Positions 46,501 through 59,525 of a stretch of DNA of 64,000 bases are shown piece after piece. This stretch comes from Gymnothorax reevesii (lineage: Eukaryota; Chordata; Actinopteri; Anguilliformes; Muraenidae). The notes beneath the pieces were generated by a model that saw nothing but the letters and a program-made list of their open reading frames with translations, was not told where the DNA came from and ran no database searches. The DNA is taken from NCBI GenBank assembly GCA_029721435.1, contig CM056583.1, forward strand, positions 47,025,120-47,089,119, given 5' to 3'. Each line of letters begins with the position of its first letter. The stretch's first letter is position 1. The position numbers and the translations under genes were made by a program.

Positions 46501-48707
46501 AAATCATCCAGTCGAAGTATCACATGGCTCGACTTCTGCTTTCCGATCTTCGAGTCTCCATCGCTGGATACAGCTAGCTCATTTTATACATGTAACCTCC
46601 CCGGTGTCCTCACCATGTTGCAAAAAGTCATATGTTGTATTAACTTGATATCAGCTGGTGAAAATTCATAAAGTCTTGGTTCTTGCTGTGCTATTTTGCA
46701 CTGGTGGAAGGCTTGTGTTGTTAGCTTTTAAGATGACAAACACCATTCGATGAATGGAAAGACACTGAAGAGAATCTGCAGAGTATGTATGTGTTTATAA
46801 TTTGCACAGTGCTCTGTATACATGTGGGTATCGCACTGTTGCCGGTTAATGCCCGAAAATCACGCTGCTGCAATGGGTCACAAACAGTGTTGTCCCCTGG
46901 GAAAACAGGAATAGATATGCCCTACATTATATTACTGTTCAGTAAATACAGCTGCCGAGAGACCCTGATATGAGTATTTAATATGGACAAAGTGTCTATC
47001 AGTAACCTTCAGAGCTAGTTTAAAAGCTGTCACGGTGCAGGACGATAATACATGGCTATTGTGACGATGTGAGGTAGATTGTTTGCCAGTAATAATCAGG
47101 CTGGCAGTGACCTTGATAAATCAATGCCAGATGGAAAGGTTTCAGCAGGACTTTTGCCAGAATGTATTCCTCTATTAAACAGGTAGTCCAGGGTATTTAA
47201 AATATCTAAGTCCAGTATAGAAGAGCAGCGAGTTGTTAAAAGAGCTCTGTTACTACAAAGAATAGAGAGTCACCTTAACCTGCTGCATGCGACTGTGGTC
47301 TGTCCTGTTTAGGCCTGGCATCCACTTCAGAATGAGCCATTTCAAATTAGTAGATGGATATTAGTCCCTGAACAATGAAGTGCGGGGTAAAAACAGTGCA
47401 CTTTTTCGATGGGGGTTTCAGTCAGTCGTAATATTTAATGTTTTGTCACTTAATTGATGGAAATGCATTAGCCTCAGTCTAAAGTAGAAGCAAGATGAAT
47501 CAAGGATGACATGCTTTAACAGACTCTGCTCCCTGCTGCTGATCAACAGTGCCAAAACACCAACAGAATTTTAATGTCCCATTCCGAGAAGACCAAAGCA
47601 AGCGTTAGTCCTTTAGCGCAGTGGTATTACTCTGTGGCTGATATTCTTGTGCGAAACGCCAAGTTGTTAATGTACAGACTCTGTAACAAAACTAATTTAA
47701 TTGCCTTTCAAAACCCAGAGGAGCTGCACACTGCTGCTGTGCCTTATTTTTAGTGAGTGAGAGGAACTGAGCCCATATAATAACATTTGGCTTCCTCATG
47801 GCAGTTCAAGCACTTTCGATGTAGGTTTAATACAGTAATTAAAACAATGTAATTTAGCGGGCAAACTTGTGCTTGTGAAAGATAGGGCTGAGAACCAGAG
47901 TGGTCTAACCGCAAAAAATTTAAATTAGAGTTTTGATCATGTTGTGACAGATGTTGATAAGATTCATATCGCAAAAATGGTGTCATGATGTGTATTATAC
48001 TTGTCAAGAGCATTATCATATTTTTTATATTTTATATTATGAAGTTTTTGACATCTATTATCTCAAAAACAATGCTCTGCGGGTTAGATTGCCCTGTTTC
48101 TAAGCCCCTCAATTCATGTCGAAACAGAGAAAGGGAAAGGTGGGCAAAATTCATGCCTAACTGTATGAAATTGTGTGAGCCTCATGTACGTTCCACCTCA
48201 AGTGTTGCCACTTGTGATCAACCGAGTGAGGGAAAAGTCCCACCAAAAATGCACCACAAATGTGAGGGATTGACCAGATCTCCATGGCAACACCGACAGA
48301 TGAAGCGCACACATGCGGACAGAGTGAAACAGTGACTTGCAAGGAGTTTGTTTACAGCACACTCACATACTGTGTACTAGAACAATAAAAGTGTGTGGAG
48401 TGGTGCCATCACATTGTTGAAAAAATACAATCATTGAGGAAAACACTGAAGGCAAGAAATTATGTTGAGTGGACCATTTACAATAATATGGCCTGCAGTA
48501 AATGAAAAAAATATCACCAGAACCGTGAACAATGTTTTATGCATTCAAATGTTTCTCCGGTCGTACCAGAGAAAAGGCAATACTGCAATATAATAACCTC
48601 AATCCTAATGCCACTGCTTTGGTTTTTTCAGCAGTTCAGTAATTGCATTACAGATGCGTAGGGGTAAACTCTCTCAGTACAGCCTTTACTGAGACCAGAG
48701 GTAATTG

Positions 48708-50142
48708 TGCAGCCCCATTTCCAAAAAAGTTGGGACACCGTGCCAACATATAAGATATTGAAACTGAAATTTTTTTGTTTTTTGAAAAATATATGTTAAT
48801 TTTGAATTTGACTCTAGTAGCATATTTCAAAAAAGTTGGAGCAGGGACATGTTAACCTTTGTGTTGCATTTCCTCTTCTTATAGCAACACTCAGTTATCT
48901 TTGGGAAATCAGTTTTTCAAAAATGTTTTTAAATTTTTGCTTGATGTAGGATTTCAGCCGCTCAACACTTTGCGGCCTCCTTTGTCATATTTTTAGTTTC
49001 ATAATGCACCAAATATTTTCAGTGCATAACAGGTCTGGACTGCAGACAGGGCAGTTTTGCACCCAGACTCTTTTGCTTCAAAGCCATGCTGTTGTAATAC
49101 ACACAGAATATAGTGTTTGGTATTTTCTTGCTGAAATTAGGGGGTCTTTCCCTGAAAAGAATGTCTGAAAGGTAGTATCTGTTGCTCCGAACCTGTGTAT
49201 ATTGTTCAGCATTAATGGAGTCTTCACAGATTTTCAAGTTATTCCTGCCATATGCACTAATGCACGCCCATCCTATCAAGGAAGCTGGCTTTTGAACTGT
49301 GCACCAATAACAAGCCGGATATTGTTTCTCTCCTCTTTAGTCCAGAGGACGCCACATCCATGAATTCCAAAATTAATTTCACATTTTGATTTGTCAGAGC
49401 ACAGTTTTAAATGAGATCAGGCGCAGAGAAAGCAGCATTGTTTTTAGATCATGTTTATATACGGTTTAATCTATACTTGGCAGAGTTTTAACTATGCATT
49501 TGTGGATGCAGCGACAAACTATGCTCACTGACCGGTTTTCAAAAGTGTTCCTGAGCCCATGTATTTAGCTCAACAACCAAATCCTGTTGTTTTTAATGTA
49601 GTGAGGCCTTTCAGCCACTCAGTACTGATTTTTGGCCTTGTCCCTTGTCCCCTCCCTGAATCTTTTAAAAATACTATGCACCACAGAGGATGAAATCTCC
49701 AATTTTTTTGAAATTCTATGTTGAGAAACATTATTCTGAAATTGTCAAATTATTCGTCCCATGAAGTCTTTCCCAGAGTGGTGAGGCCCTCACCGTTTTT
49801 ACTTCTAAAATACTTTTCAAACCCAATTATGCCAATGACCTGTTGCTAATGAAGCTAATTAGCTGGGAGACGTCCCACCAGGTGTATTTTTCCGCATCAT
49901 ACAAATTCTCCCATCTTTTGTTGCCCTCTTCCCAAATTTTTTGAAACTTGTTGCTGGAATTAAATTCAAAATGAGCAGACATTTTTCAAAAAACAATAAA
50001 AATTCTCAGTTTTAACATTTGATATCTTGTCTTTACTATTTTCAATTAAATATATGGTTTAAGTGATTTGCAAATTATTGCACTCCATTTTTATTTACAT
50101 TTTACACAGTATCTCAACTTTTTTTGGAGATGGAGCTGCAGT
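48708..50142 (-). mobile_element. Degenerate Tc1-like element
   Basis: The left end CAGCCCCATTTCCAAAAAAG and the complement of the right end, CAGCTCCATCTCCAAAAAAAG, form the termini; the inverted repeat continues inward through TAAAATGTAAATAAAAA-type sequence on the right. The minus strand carries a badly decayed transposase of the same type as at 3058-4132: landmarks are WACISAYGRNNLKICEDSINAEQYTQV (49270-49190) and the downstream hydrophobic segment. No long frame remains. It is about 1.43 kb, close to full length, and old. Confidence 0.8.
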
Positions 50143-52404
50143 TGATCCAATACCACTGAAGAAAAATCACTAGTTTTACTGCTTGTTTTATTGCCAATAG
50201 AGACTAAAATCTTATGTCCATTGCATAATTGTCATTTCTTCCATTCCCCCCTCTGCACTTGACCCAGAAATTGACAAATGCCCCCATCATCAAACGATTG
50301 CCTGTATATTAAATGCATTTAGAAAAGGAAAAGTTTTAGGTAACTTCAGTTGAGAATGGTCACGATCATTGTTTACGGGAGTAAAACTGTCAGTAACTTA
50401 TTTCACTTCAAAATGACATTTGAAAGAGTAAGGTCAGGCTGCTGCACTGGCTTGCTTGGTAAAGGTGCCACTTGCTGTGTCAGAGTGATCACCATGGCAC
50501 TGAATTGAATCTAGCCATACCAGTGCTGACTGTGACCCGCTGCCTCCTTAGAGAAGTGCACAACTGGCATTGCCCCGTACTGAGATATAGGAGGAATACC
50601 ATTGGTTTTGGTTGGTGTACGTTGTTCATCGCTCAAGCGCCTCCTGCTGGCCATCAGGGCACTTGTTGGTTGAATCTGAAGCAAGCACATGTTCAGGTAT
50701 TCAACACCCTTGCTCTGGGCGCGCAAGATTTGAATCTACGAGCGAAAAGAAGTAGTGGCTGACTGGGGGGGAGAACCACAAACAGTCTCTCCCCAAGATC
50801 CGTACAAGGCAGCATGAGTCACGTACGAACATGCTTGTGCATAGTTCGCTGATTGGACGTTTCAGATTTTGGTGGGATTAGAAATGCCAAATTTAAAAGA
50901 GATCTCTGTAATTCAATTTAATCTATTCTGCTCTCTTGCCTCCCCCCTCATCTTTTATTTCCTGTCTTGGTTTTCATTCTTGTCTCCCTGATGGGAGGAG
51001 CTAAGACGAATGAAAGTAAGGAAGAGAAGGTAGCAAAATAAGTGATTCTAACGGAGTATCTTCAAAATGAATTGACTGCATTAGCCCAGTTTGATAATTG
51101 GTCCGGTCAATTAATGAGTTACTGCATTTTTTTTTACTGATATTTTACTGATTATATATTATTTTTTACTGATTTTTACTGATATTTGCTTGATGGGAAA
51201 TATGTGATCTTTCAGGAACACTAATAATACATTGGTTTCATTATTTATTTTATTTTATTTATTTTTTTTAGGATATTCTGACCCTAAATTTTTTCACATA
51301 AGCAGGGATTGACTTTGCTAAATTAACTTTGAAACCACAAAATGGTAGCCTTTCCTGGAGGATGTCTCTCAGGGATATATGATCTTGAGTCTAAAACATG
51401 CAGCTCGTGCCAAAATCAGTGAGTGGTGAGCTTTGCGTCTTCCTTTGACGCATGTTTATGATAGAGGTCACCGTGGCCTGTTCCCACAGCTCCTGCGACT
51501 CAGCGAGCACACACATGCTGTGTGAGAAAGTTCCAGCAAACATTCTTTTCCCAAACAACAATATATCACACCCCCCTGCTGTAACAGCTGTATTCTACAT
51601 GGCTTTAAAAAAAATTATCAGTATTGCTAACCGCTTTAACAAGGGTTTCATGCTTGTAATGAGACATTTTTTTGTCAAGTGTGGAAAATATTAGCTTTTT
51701 TAAATTCACTGTTCTCTTGACAATGGCGTTGTCTAACCCGTAAGCGTAAGTGAAACTGTCTCACGTCGTCAGCTCCATGATAGGCGCATGCATCTGAATT
51801 GTACAGTATTTCAAAGCCAGGACTTTCATTTGCTTCTTTGCTTTTCTTAAGGGACTGTTATGTTGAAAATGCCATAAATAATACATTGGGCCCTGATGCT
51901 TATATTACAGAGCCTGTGGGATATTTAATTCATGAGATTTTTGAAAAGGTCCCTTTGAGCTGGCTGTGGGTTGGGGCTGGGAGTAGGGTGCTGTGGGCCA
52001 GTGTTAGCAGGGATGTCATTGCCTCTGTCAGACACCGGCTCTCGACCTTGGGCATGAAATATGATACATGTTCCGATCCAAAAGAACAGTGTGTTACTCC
52101 ATGGTGGCACATGACATGATCCAATCTGAAAAGTATACTCATATTATGTGAGTGAGTCATTTGCATGCAGTAGACGCTTAAGGGGAACAAATTTTATTTT
52201 AGGTTTGAATTTTCTCCTTTGTGACCTCGAGACGACTTTTGTCTTGGTCTCAATCAAATTGTTTTAAAATCCTGACCGGGCTTAAATAGAGACCCTCTAA
52301 CCTGAACAATGCACTTCATCTGACAACATTTACCTGTGAATTATTTAACCTGGGTGCACCTGGTCATGGTTTTAGCATTTACCTGAACCTATGACAGCAT
52401 ATAC

Positions 52405-52430
52405 GTGTGTGTGTGTGTGTGTGTGTGTCT
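52405..52430. repeat. (TG)n microsatellite
   Basis: A run of about 12 TG units. Confidence 0.95.
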
Positions 52431-53723
52431 GTAATTTCCTAATAAATTTATTAGGGATAGGTTTTTGCTAATCTGCTGATTTGCAAAGTGTCACTGACTT
52501 TTTTTTTTATTGCTTTATGCATGCTTACACCTACAGTATAATTTCCAGCACAAACAGTCTTTGAAAGTCGGACCATAAATTAGAGGCTTATGACTGAAAA
52601 AGGGGACCAGATTCACGCTAATATATCTTATATATCTTATGTTCCCTTTCATCAGTTTCCACCTAGATGGTTCTGACCTCTAAAATTTCTCTTGAAGATT
52701 TTGTCCGGTTTGTCCGAAGCAGATTTTTGCCCAATAAATCTTGCTTGGCGTGGGGGGTGGGGGGTGGGCAGCTGTCTATAACAACAAGTTTTTTTTCTCC
52801 TTTGCTATCAACTGATAGCTGGCTCCAGGAATGCAAATGTACGCAAGGAGTGTCTGAGTGAACCATATAACCCCATGTATTGTATACACTCCGACTGTAT
52901 TGATGTGTTTATGGGCATTCTTATTGTGTGCTGGACACCCCTGTTTTTCACAGAGGTTCCAAGATGAATCATTTCATTAGCTTGTCCCTTCTGACTCCCA
53001 GCAGGCCAAGTAATAGTGCCTTATCAGTGACTGTCAGCGAATGGCCATGGATCTTCAGGCAAGGAGACTGGAAGGCCCACCACAGTGAGAAAGAGAGCCA
53101 GAGTGCTTTTGAATAATTCAGTTTAATTTAGACCTAAACAGGATATTGCTGGGACATTATGCCAAAGTTCAGGACCTTGGACAAGTTGTTGCTTTGGGGA
53201 CAGTGTAGAAGCGGAAAATGCAGGGGCTCATCATAGAGCACAAACCCAAGCTCCACATTTGTTCATCAGATGATGGAGTCACATCTGGACCTCATCTTGG
53301 GTTTGCGTGTCACCATGATGAAATGGTTTAGACAGTGAAAACGTGGCAGAGCAAAGGTGCTGACAGTGTCAGAAGCTATTCTTGGCCTAAACTAATGAAG
53401 CTGCGAAGAAGATAAGAGGAAGTAAAGGTCTGCATTTGATAACCTGGCTGATTTATTGAGATCCATCAGAACATGAGGTCCATTTGGAGAGACAACTGAG
53501 TCAATCGCACAAGAGACAGATGGGTGGCAAATTAAATGGAAAAAAAAACTGAATTACTGTGTGGATACACCTAACAAATGCAGGCTAAGATGCCTTTGTT
53601 CATTTTCCTGGCATGGTTTAGGTTTATTTGTCACTTTAAAGGATTTTGGGAAACTGCAAATCAATGCAGAGTTGGATGTTGAAGATGGTCTACTCCTGGC
53701 AGCACAATAGTAATAGTAATAGT

Positions 53724-53876
53724 AATTTGAGGCATTTAACACACCTGAATTGGCTGATCAACTTACTAGTGAAGCACTTCATTAGCTTAACTGCGTGTTT
53801 TGGATCAGGGAGACATCTAGAATGTACAGGGCTGGTGTTCTCCTGCCTGGGCAGGGTTGGGAAATGCTGACAAAAT
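53724..53876. repeat. hAT-related repeat fragment
   Basis: The order TTAACACACCTGAATTGGCT, TCATTAGCTTAACTGCGTGT, GGATCAGGGAGACATCTAGA, GGCAGGGTTGGGAAATGCTG resembles a common fish hAT-derived repeat ('acacacctgattca', 'gcagggaaacatctaaaa'). Only one end is visible. The (TAG)n-like run at 53707-53726 borders it. Confidence 0.5.
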
Positions 53877-54056
53877 GCATCCCCATTGAAACAGGAGACA
53901 CTGAAATTAAACCATTACAACAGTTTTCATGAATAAAGGTTAGACTAAAACACCTTTCTCACTAACAAATGGAAGTATCACAATAATCGTGTTCCATTGT
54001 ATCAAGATCAGCACCCAATGTTTCCATAGACAATCTTCCCCTGTTCCTGCAGTCAG

Positions 54057-54672
54057 TGTATGTTTTGTGGTCTGTCCAATTAAATTCATTTATTTGTCTT
54101 GTCAGTTCCAATGCCCTTCGTGTGCTCTGTTTTAACCTCGCCCCTTCCTCTGTTGTAACCTCGCCCCCTCCATGTAATTGTTTTGTCTATATATGTATTT
54201 GCTGCATGCTTCTCTTTACTGGATTGTTAAAGTTCATTCCCCACGTAATCGTCCAGTCAGAAAATGCCCTCTTGTGTTAAACATATTGCTCCCCTTCCTC
54301 GTTGTGTACAGAACTGGTAAACAAAAGAAACGTTTGTTACTCCTCTGAGTCTATTTAATGTGAACAACCTCCCTAGCCTTCATTGGTCTGCACGATTGGT
54401 ACTGCGTTCCTTTTGAACCTCCATTCCTGTTTGTAAGCAGTCCTGCACCAGCAAGTGGGATTTTCTTCCTGGCTTCTGCTCCATGAGGGCTTCTGGCCTT
54501 GCTGTGGACACACCACCTCCTGTTATACCGCCAACTTTGCTGGACTGCAATTCCTCAGTTCTGGGCTCTGGTCTGGCCTATCTTCCTCAGTTACCATATT
54601 CCTGTTAGTAAATACAATCTTGTGGCTTGAACTCTGAATCTACATTTGGGTCCTTGTCTGGATTGTAATACA
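54057..54672 (+). mobile_element. Candidate solo LTR of a second family
   Basis: The segment starts TGTATGTTTTG, has CTCGCCCC repeats and a TATATATG element near 54187, then AGTAAATACAATC and ends with TACATTTGGGTCCTTGTCTGG...TGTAATACA. An end of the type 'catttgggtcc...gtgaca' is frequent in vertebrate gypsy LTRs. There is no matching copy elsewhere in the window and target duplications (GTCAG, TAGTT) do not match. Confidence 0.4.
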
Positions 54673-54787
54673 TAGTTTATTTTCCATTTTAATTGGCAGT
54701 ATTTGCCAGTAATCCTGTATTTCTGTAGTTACAGCTGCAGACTGCAGTGGTTTCCTATAGATTTTATGGTCCCTATTTCAGATCAGA

Positions 54788-54898
54788 GGTGCGTTCCCTG
54801 AAAGTTTTTCACTAAGTTAGCAACTTGCATAGCTTGTCCATTCACAGTAAGTGGGTCCAACTTTGTAAGTTAGCATCTGTGATTTTGGGAAACGCACC
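54788..54898. mobile_element. Short MITE (111 bp)
   Basis: GGTGCGTTCCCTGAAAG at the left and the complement of the right end, GGTGCGTTTCCCAAAA, form the inverted ends; the middle carries CTAAGTTAGCAACTTG and CTTTGTAAGTTAGCA, also partly inverted. The compact size and ends fit a common fish MITE type. Confidence 0.65.
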
Positions 54899-56073
54899 CC
54901 AGGGCACTGGAGCCAATCCCTGCATACTATGGTGAAAAGGCAGGAACCCTCCCTAAGTGGACAGCATGCATATCCCTTGCTGGGATCACACTCTGTTCAC
55001 TCGCACACGCGCTTCTATGGCAACAGAGTCCTCAGTTCATTGTCTTTGGACTGCGGGAGGATAGCGGAACATCGACCGGAAACCCAACTGAACATGGGGA
55101 GAACATGCAAACTCCTGAATAACGCTTTTGAATCTACAAAGTCCTGAAAACCCTGTAAGTGTAGCATTGGAATGTGCAGGCAAGCTACCAACAGCCCCTA
55201 AACTGTGATTAAAAAATGCCTTATTCTCATGTGTGATATTTTCTTATACGACAAACACAATTATTGAAAGATAGTGAAGGAAACTGGACTGCACGCATGG
55301 ACTAAAAGAGTTCTGCTCATAAATCAATGCATTTGAGCCCAGGCTTGTCGCTCTGCATTTATACAGCAGAATTACGTTACTTCAGCCCTGAAGTGCCATT
55401 TTACATCTGTCACATGAGTGGTCATGAAAACATGCTGCTGACCAGCGCATACCAGATGTTCTCTGGTGGTCATCCATCTAAGCAGACTTGAATGGCGTGT
55501 AAATCAAAGTTTGTTGTGGTTGTGCGGTGTTGGAAATGTGCAAGTTGTCTGTCTGAATTACACGCAATGGCAACTGCGCTGTCTTGTTTGTAAATTGCCT
55601 GGGGATGGGCTTCCTGTATAGAAAGAATTCAGAAGCAGTCAGTGCCAAAGTTTAGCTTTTATAATTACCTGCCATTGAAGTACATCATCCCAACTCTCAA
55701 ATAAAATCAATCTCAAGACATATCTTATACAGCCATTTGTTTCCATATTTGCTAATCTGAAGGATTCAAATATAGGTTTTGCGTCTTAATAAAAGAAAAA
55801 AAAATACTGGGAAACATTTCTAGTTAATATCAGACTGACCTTGAAACATCCTTTCTGCTGTTTGGGTATGTGTGGCTGGGCTTACCTTTCTGGCTGCATG
55901 AAAAATAGGTCAGCTCTCCATGCAGCTGCAGGACAAAAAGGGGTCGGTCTATGGACCTTAAACAAGGAAAGAATCCAGCTAGGTGAGATCTCTGCTTGCA
56001 TTAAAGGTTGGGCTTTCAACCTACACTTAGGAACCTAATTTATTTTTTTTGTTCCCCATCCTCCCTTACACAG

Positions 56074-56273
56074 GGTAAGTCTTAGGACTTACAATGGAAG
56101 AACAGGCTGTCTCCAACAGCAGTCCCCAGCACGGACGGACAAGGCAGAATGTCATCAGGTGTGGGTGGCTAAGAAAGCAGGGAGGCTTTGTGAAGACTTG
56201 GCACACACGCTGGTTTGTCCTCAAAGGAGAACAGCTCTGTTATTACAAAGATGAAGAGGAGACGAAAGCCCTG
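56074..56273 (+). CDS. arhgap24: ARHGAP24-like coding exon (PH domain start)
   Basis: ARHGAP24 (FilGAP) is a Rac-directed Rho-GAP with PH, RhoGAP and coiled-coil regions, acting at actin-rich membranes with filamin A. The exon follows a polypyrimidine tract and CAG acceptor ending at 56073 and stops at CTG|GTAAGT (56273/56274). Translation starts at ATG 56094, preceded by 20 nt of 5' UTR; 60 codons are read in phase 0. After a Gln/Ser/Pro-rich leader (residues 1-17), residues 18-60 are the first strands of a PH domain, with CGWLRKQGGFVKTWHTRWFV and the basic residues that bind phosphoinositides. This block is shared, with variation, by ARHGAP22, 24 and 25; the short leader starting MEE favours ARHGAP24. 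The rest of the gene lies beyond the window. The nominal frame continuing 10 codons into the intron is not coding. Confidence 0.88.
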
Positions 56274-57356
56274 GTAAGTAACGCACTTTTTTCACAATAT
56301 TGAACCCTCTGAGAACCATACGCAACTATAGTTCCCCAATGATGTGAGATATCAAAACCAGATGCTATCGAAAATCTATCACGTGGCAACTTGTTTAAGT
56401 TGACACATGATAGGTTTTCGACAGCTCGGAATAATTACATGTTAAATTCCTTGAAAATGTATTCAGCGCTCAAAGGGTTAAAGGTCCGTAGTACTGTGGA
56501 CATGATCTCATGACATGACTACTCTCAAACTTGTAACAACCGGGGGAAAAAAGTAGCTGGCCCATTTTCTATTTCCTCAGACTTATAGATCTTATGTGAA
56601 GTTCGATGTTCTGTTGTTGTTCATTGCATATAATCGTGCTTTCTCTGACAAGAGTAATGGAGGGCGCGTGATAAATATACCTTTGCTTGTACCCATTTCT
56701 ATTTTTGTTTTTGCAGTCTAGTTGCCGGGAATGTTGTACGTCATGACAGACTGAATATACTTATGAATTTACCTTCATGTGCGACGAATACAGAATGAAT
56801 TATTGAGAAATACAGAATAGTATTTGCTAAGTCTAAAAAGTGGCCCACTTCCCTCTCACTCATGTCAGTGCATTTGTTTTCTCTGTCAACTCTCAAAGGT
56901 TGCATTGAACAGGAATGACACCAGCAATAGGAACTGTCTCCCTTTGACAAATATGTGCCGTCTTGCAAATTGAGGTTGCACTAAGACAATTCATGATTTC
57001 TGTCATGAAGCCAAGCTTCAATTTAAAACCAGCTCTGAGGAACACAGTGGTGAAGTGTTGAAAACAAGTTTATAAATTCCAGTATTTACAAATAACCAAT
57101 AGCTGCTACAGAGCACAAAAAAGCAGAGATGGCACAAAAAGCCTCTCAAAACTTGGTATATCTCAACTCGTTTTCCAATTCTCTCAAGTTTTTTCAAAAT
57201 CAGAATAATCCACTGGCAGGTAAATACATTGCTTCTTTCTGTAAGAAATTAAAGGGAGATTTGAAAATGATTGCAATTCTGAGAAATAGCCATTATAATC
57301 TACACTTTATGAAGAAAGTTACACAACTATTATTTTCTGTGTTAGCTTGAGACATA

Positions 57357-58284
57357 CACTACCACTCAAAAGTTTGGGATCACTTGCAAATTTCTTTGTT
57401 TTCCAAAGAAAAATACATTTTCATGCATTTCATAAACATTTTTTCCATTTCACAAACAATTTTTTATCCATTTCTCAAACGATTAAAATTAAGCAGATGA
57501 TTTTCAAAGAATGATCTACATTTTTACATAGAGGCCAATTATCAGCAGCTGTCAGTCCTCTGCATCAATCTCCTGGTATGGCTGCTAATCCAAGTTAAGC
57601 ATTTTATAAGGCTAATTGATTATTATTAATATTATTATTAATTGAAACCCTTCTGCAAATGTGTTGCACAGCTGAAAACCGTTGAACTAATAAGGGAGCA
57701 TAAAAGGGAGCATGGCATTCTGGAGGTTTAGTACCGGAAGCATCAGCAGTTGTTTGTTTGTTTTCAGGCTCAAAATGGCCAGAAAGAAAGAACTTCCTTT
57801 AGAGACCAGTCAGTCTATTGTTGTGCTTAGAAAAGAAGGCTATTCAATGTGAGAAACTGAAAACTTAAAATCTCTTATCATGCTGTTAACTACTCCCTTC
57901 AGAGAGCAGCACAAACTGGCACTAACAAGGATAAAAAAAAAGGAGTGGGAGGCCCCGATGCACAACTTTGCAAAAACACAAGTATCTGAGAGTGTGTAGT
58001 TTAAGACAAAGACGCCTCACAGGTTGTCAACTAGCTGCTGCGCTTAATATTTCCCATCAACAGTTTCAGTATCAACAGTGAAGGTGGTTTTTTTTTTTTT
58101 TTTTCGATGGAGGCAAAGTTTGAAGTACATATTCATCATTTTCCATTAAAATCATTATTTCTAACTCTGACATTGTCAGCATGTTCTGTTCATTTGCAAT
58201 ATTTACTATTCAGACTAATTTCATGTGTGTTTCTTTGGAAAACAAGAAAATTTCCAAGTGATTCCAAAATTTTGAGTGGTAGTG
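57357..58284 (+). mobile_element. Tc1-like element, internally deleted
   Basis: It is flanked by TA (57355-57356, 58285-58286). Termini CACTACCACTCAAAAGTTTG and, in complement, CACTACCACTCAAAATTTTG match, and the inverted repeat continues through TTTGTTTTCCAAAGAAA for about 55 bp. This end type is widespread in fish Tc1 elements. At 928 bp it lacks most of the transposase. Confidence 0.85.
57776..58087 (+). pseudogene. N-terminal piece of a Tc1-type transposase
   Basis: From ATG 57776 the reading is ARKKELPLETSQSIVVLRKE (first HTH), with a stop soon after; in other frames follow a RSGRPRCTT linker and KYLRVCSLRQRRLTGCQLAA with the second HTH. The catalytic DDE half is missing. It is a broken DNA-binding segment with several frame changes. 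Confidence 0.8.
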
Positions 58285-58340
58285 TATCATACATTGTAAG
58301 CTACCTAACCTGCATGTATTCACAATTTTGACCAACGCTG

Positions 58341-59491
58341 TGTGAGGTTTTACGAAATGAACCAAGAGCAAACACCAGTAAAATGCAAAAAGGAGGCTTT
58401 ATTTCTGAAGGGGGAAACCCCCCAACAGAGCTGGCAACAGTACAATGTCCGCAATCCAAAATCAGAATCCAAAGGGCGAAATCCAGAGTCATACACAGGG
58501 CACCAATCACAAAAAATCGTAGTCAGACAAAAGAGGTCAAAAAACAAGAATGCGGCAAAAGTACAGGGAGTAGGCAAAGCTCGATATCAAAGACGGTCCA
58601 GTCAGAAAGATAAACACTGAGAGATCAAGGCGAGAAACGTGGCACGAGAAAACTAGGGAGAACGATCTGACAAGAAAGTGTACCAAACAGACATCTTATA
58701 AACACACCCGGGGTAAACACATGACCAGGGAGAACAGGTGCAATCAGTGGGAACAATGATCAGGGTGAGACACATGAGGGATAAACTAATTACATGAATT
58801 TGGCTGTAGCCCAAACGCAGACAGGGATCACAAGACAAACCTAAGTACAAAACAACAGCTCCGGTTAAGGAGTACTAAAGTGCCTAGATAAAAGAAAAGG
58901 AAAGCACAAAGTATAAGTGGAAATCCACAGAAACTTGCAGCAGAGATAATTAGGGATAGGCAAGGAGGCGGAGACTAGAATAGGGCGACAGCTGAGTGAT
59001 CATTAGTCAATTAGTAAGTGCAGCTATACAATCCCAAGTGCTTGTTAGTAAGTTAGTCCAAATATACAAGGTTAGTGTGGATTAGTATTGAGCAAAAACA
59101 ATAAACTGTTAGTATGTGTTAGTAAGACAGAAAAAGAGAGAGGAAGGAAGAACACGAGATAATGAAAGAAGATTGAAACCCAGAAACCAATAAATCACCC
59201 GAATGAGTGTCACACAAGACAAGGGACCGTGAGCAAAGATACACACCTGACAAGACAGGGGAGACAAAGTGCAAAGCATGAAAATGAAAACATGGCTTGG
59301 AAACTAAATGATCTAAACATGAAAAATAGTAAACAGGAAATCTAAATACCAAATACACAATACATAATCTAAGAATGGTCAGACAAGGTCAGTGGTCTCT
59401 AAACACAAGAATCAATAACATGGCAGAGCCAGGCACAGAACTTAACATGACACGCAGAATCATAACATGAGCAAAAAGCAGAATCACAACA
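58341..59491 (-). repeat. 3' LTR of the gypsy element (1151 bp)
   Basis: Minus-strand start TGTTGTGATTCTGC (59491) and end CCTCACA (58341) give TG...CA ends. A minus-strand AATAAA polyadenylation signal lies at 58398-58403 (TTTATT on plus). Related but diverged solo copies are at 1613-2715 and 24627-25868. Confidence 0.92.
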
Positions 59492-59493
59492 GT

Positions 59494-59505
59494 ACCCCCC
59501 TCCCT
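59494..59505 (-). other. Polypurine tract
   Basis: On the minus strand AGGGAGGGGGGT lies a few bases before the 3' LTR start, the expected position and composition for the primer of plus-strand DNA synthesis in LTR elements. Pol ends only 20 nt upstream. Confidence 0.85.
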
Positions 59506-59525
59506 ATGAATCGCCACCGGGCGAT

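Larger units (their letters stand above)
41278..56073 (+). other. Probable intron 1 of the arhgap24-like gene
   Basis: If the CpG block is the first exon, this 14.8-kb interval is intron 1. It contains no supported coding sequence; features that could be recognised inside it are listed separately. The region 42950-43340 is moderately CpG-rich and could hold an alternative promoter, but no further evidence was seen. Confidence 0.4.
56274..58340 (+). other. Next intron of arhgap24, first part
   Basis: It starts GTAAGTAACG. Apart from the Tc1 relic at 57357-58284 nothing is recognised. No PH-domain continuation exon was found before the gypsy element, so the intron extends past 64000. Confidence 0.7.
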
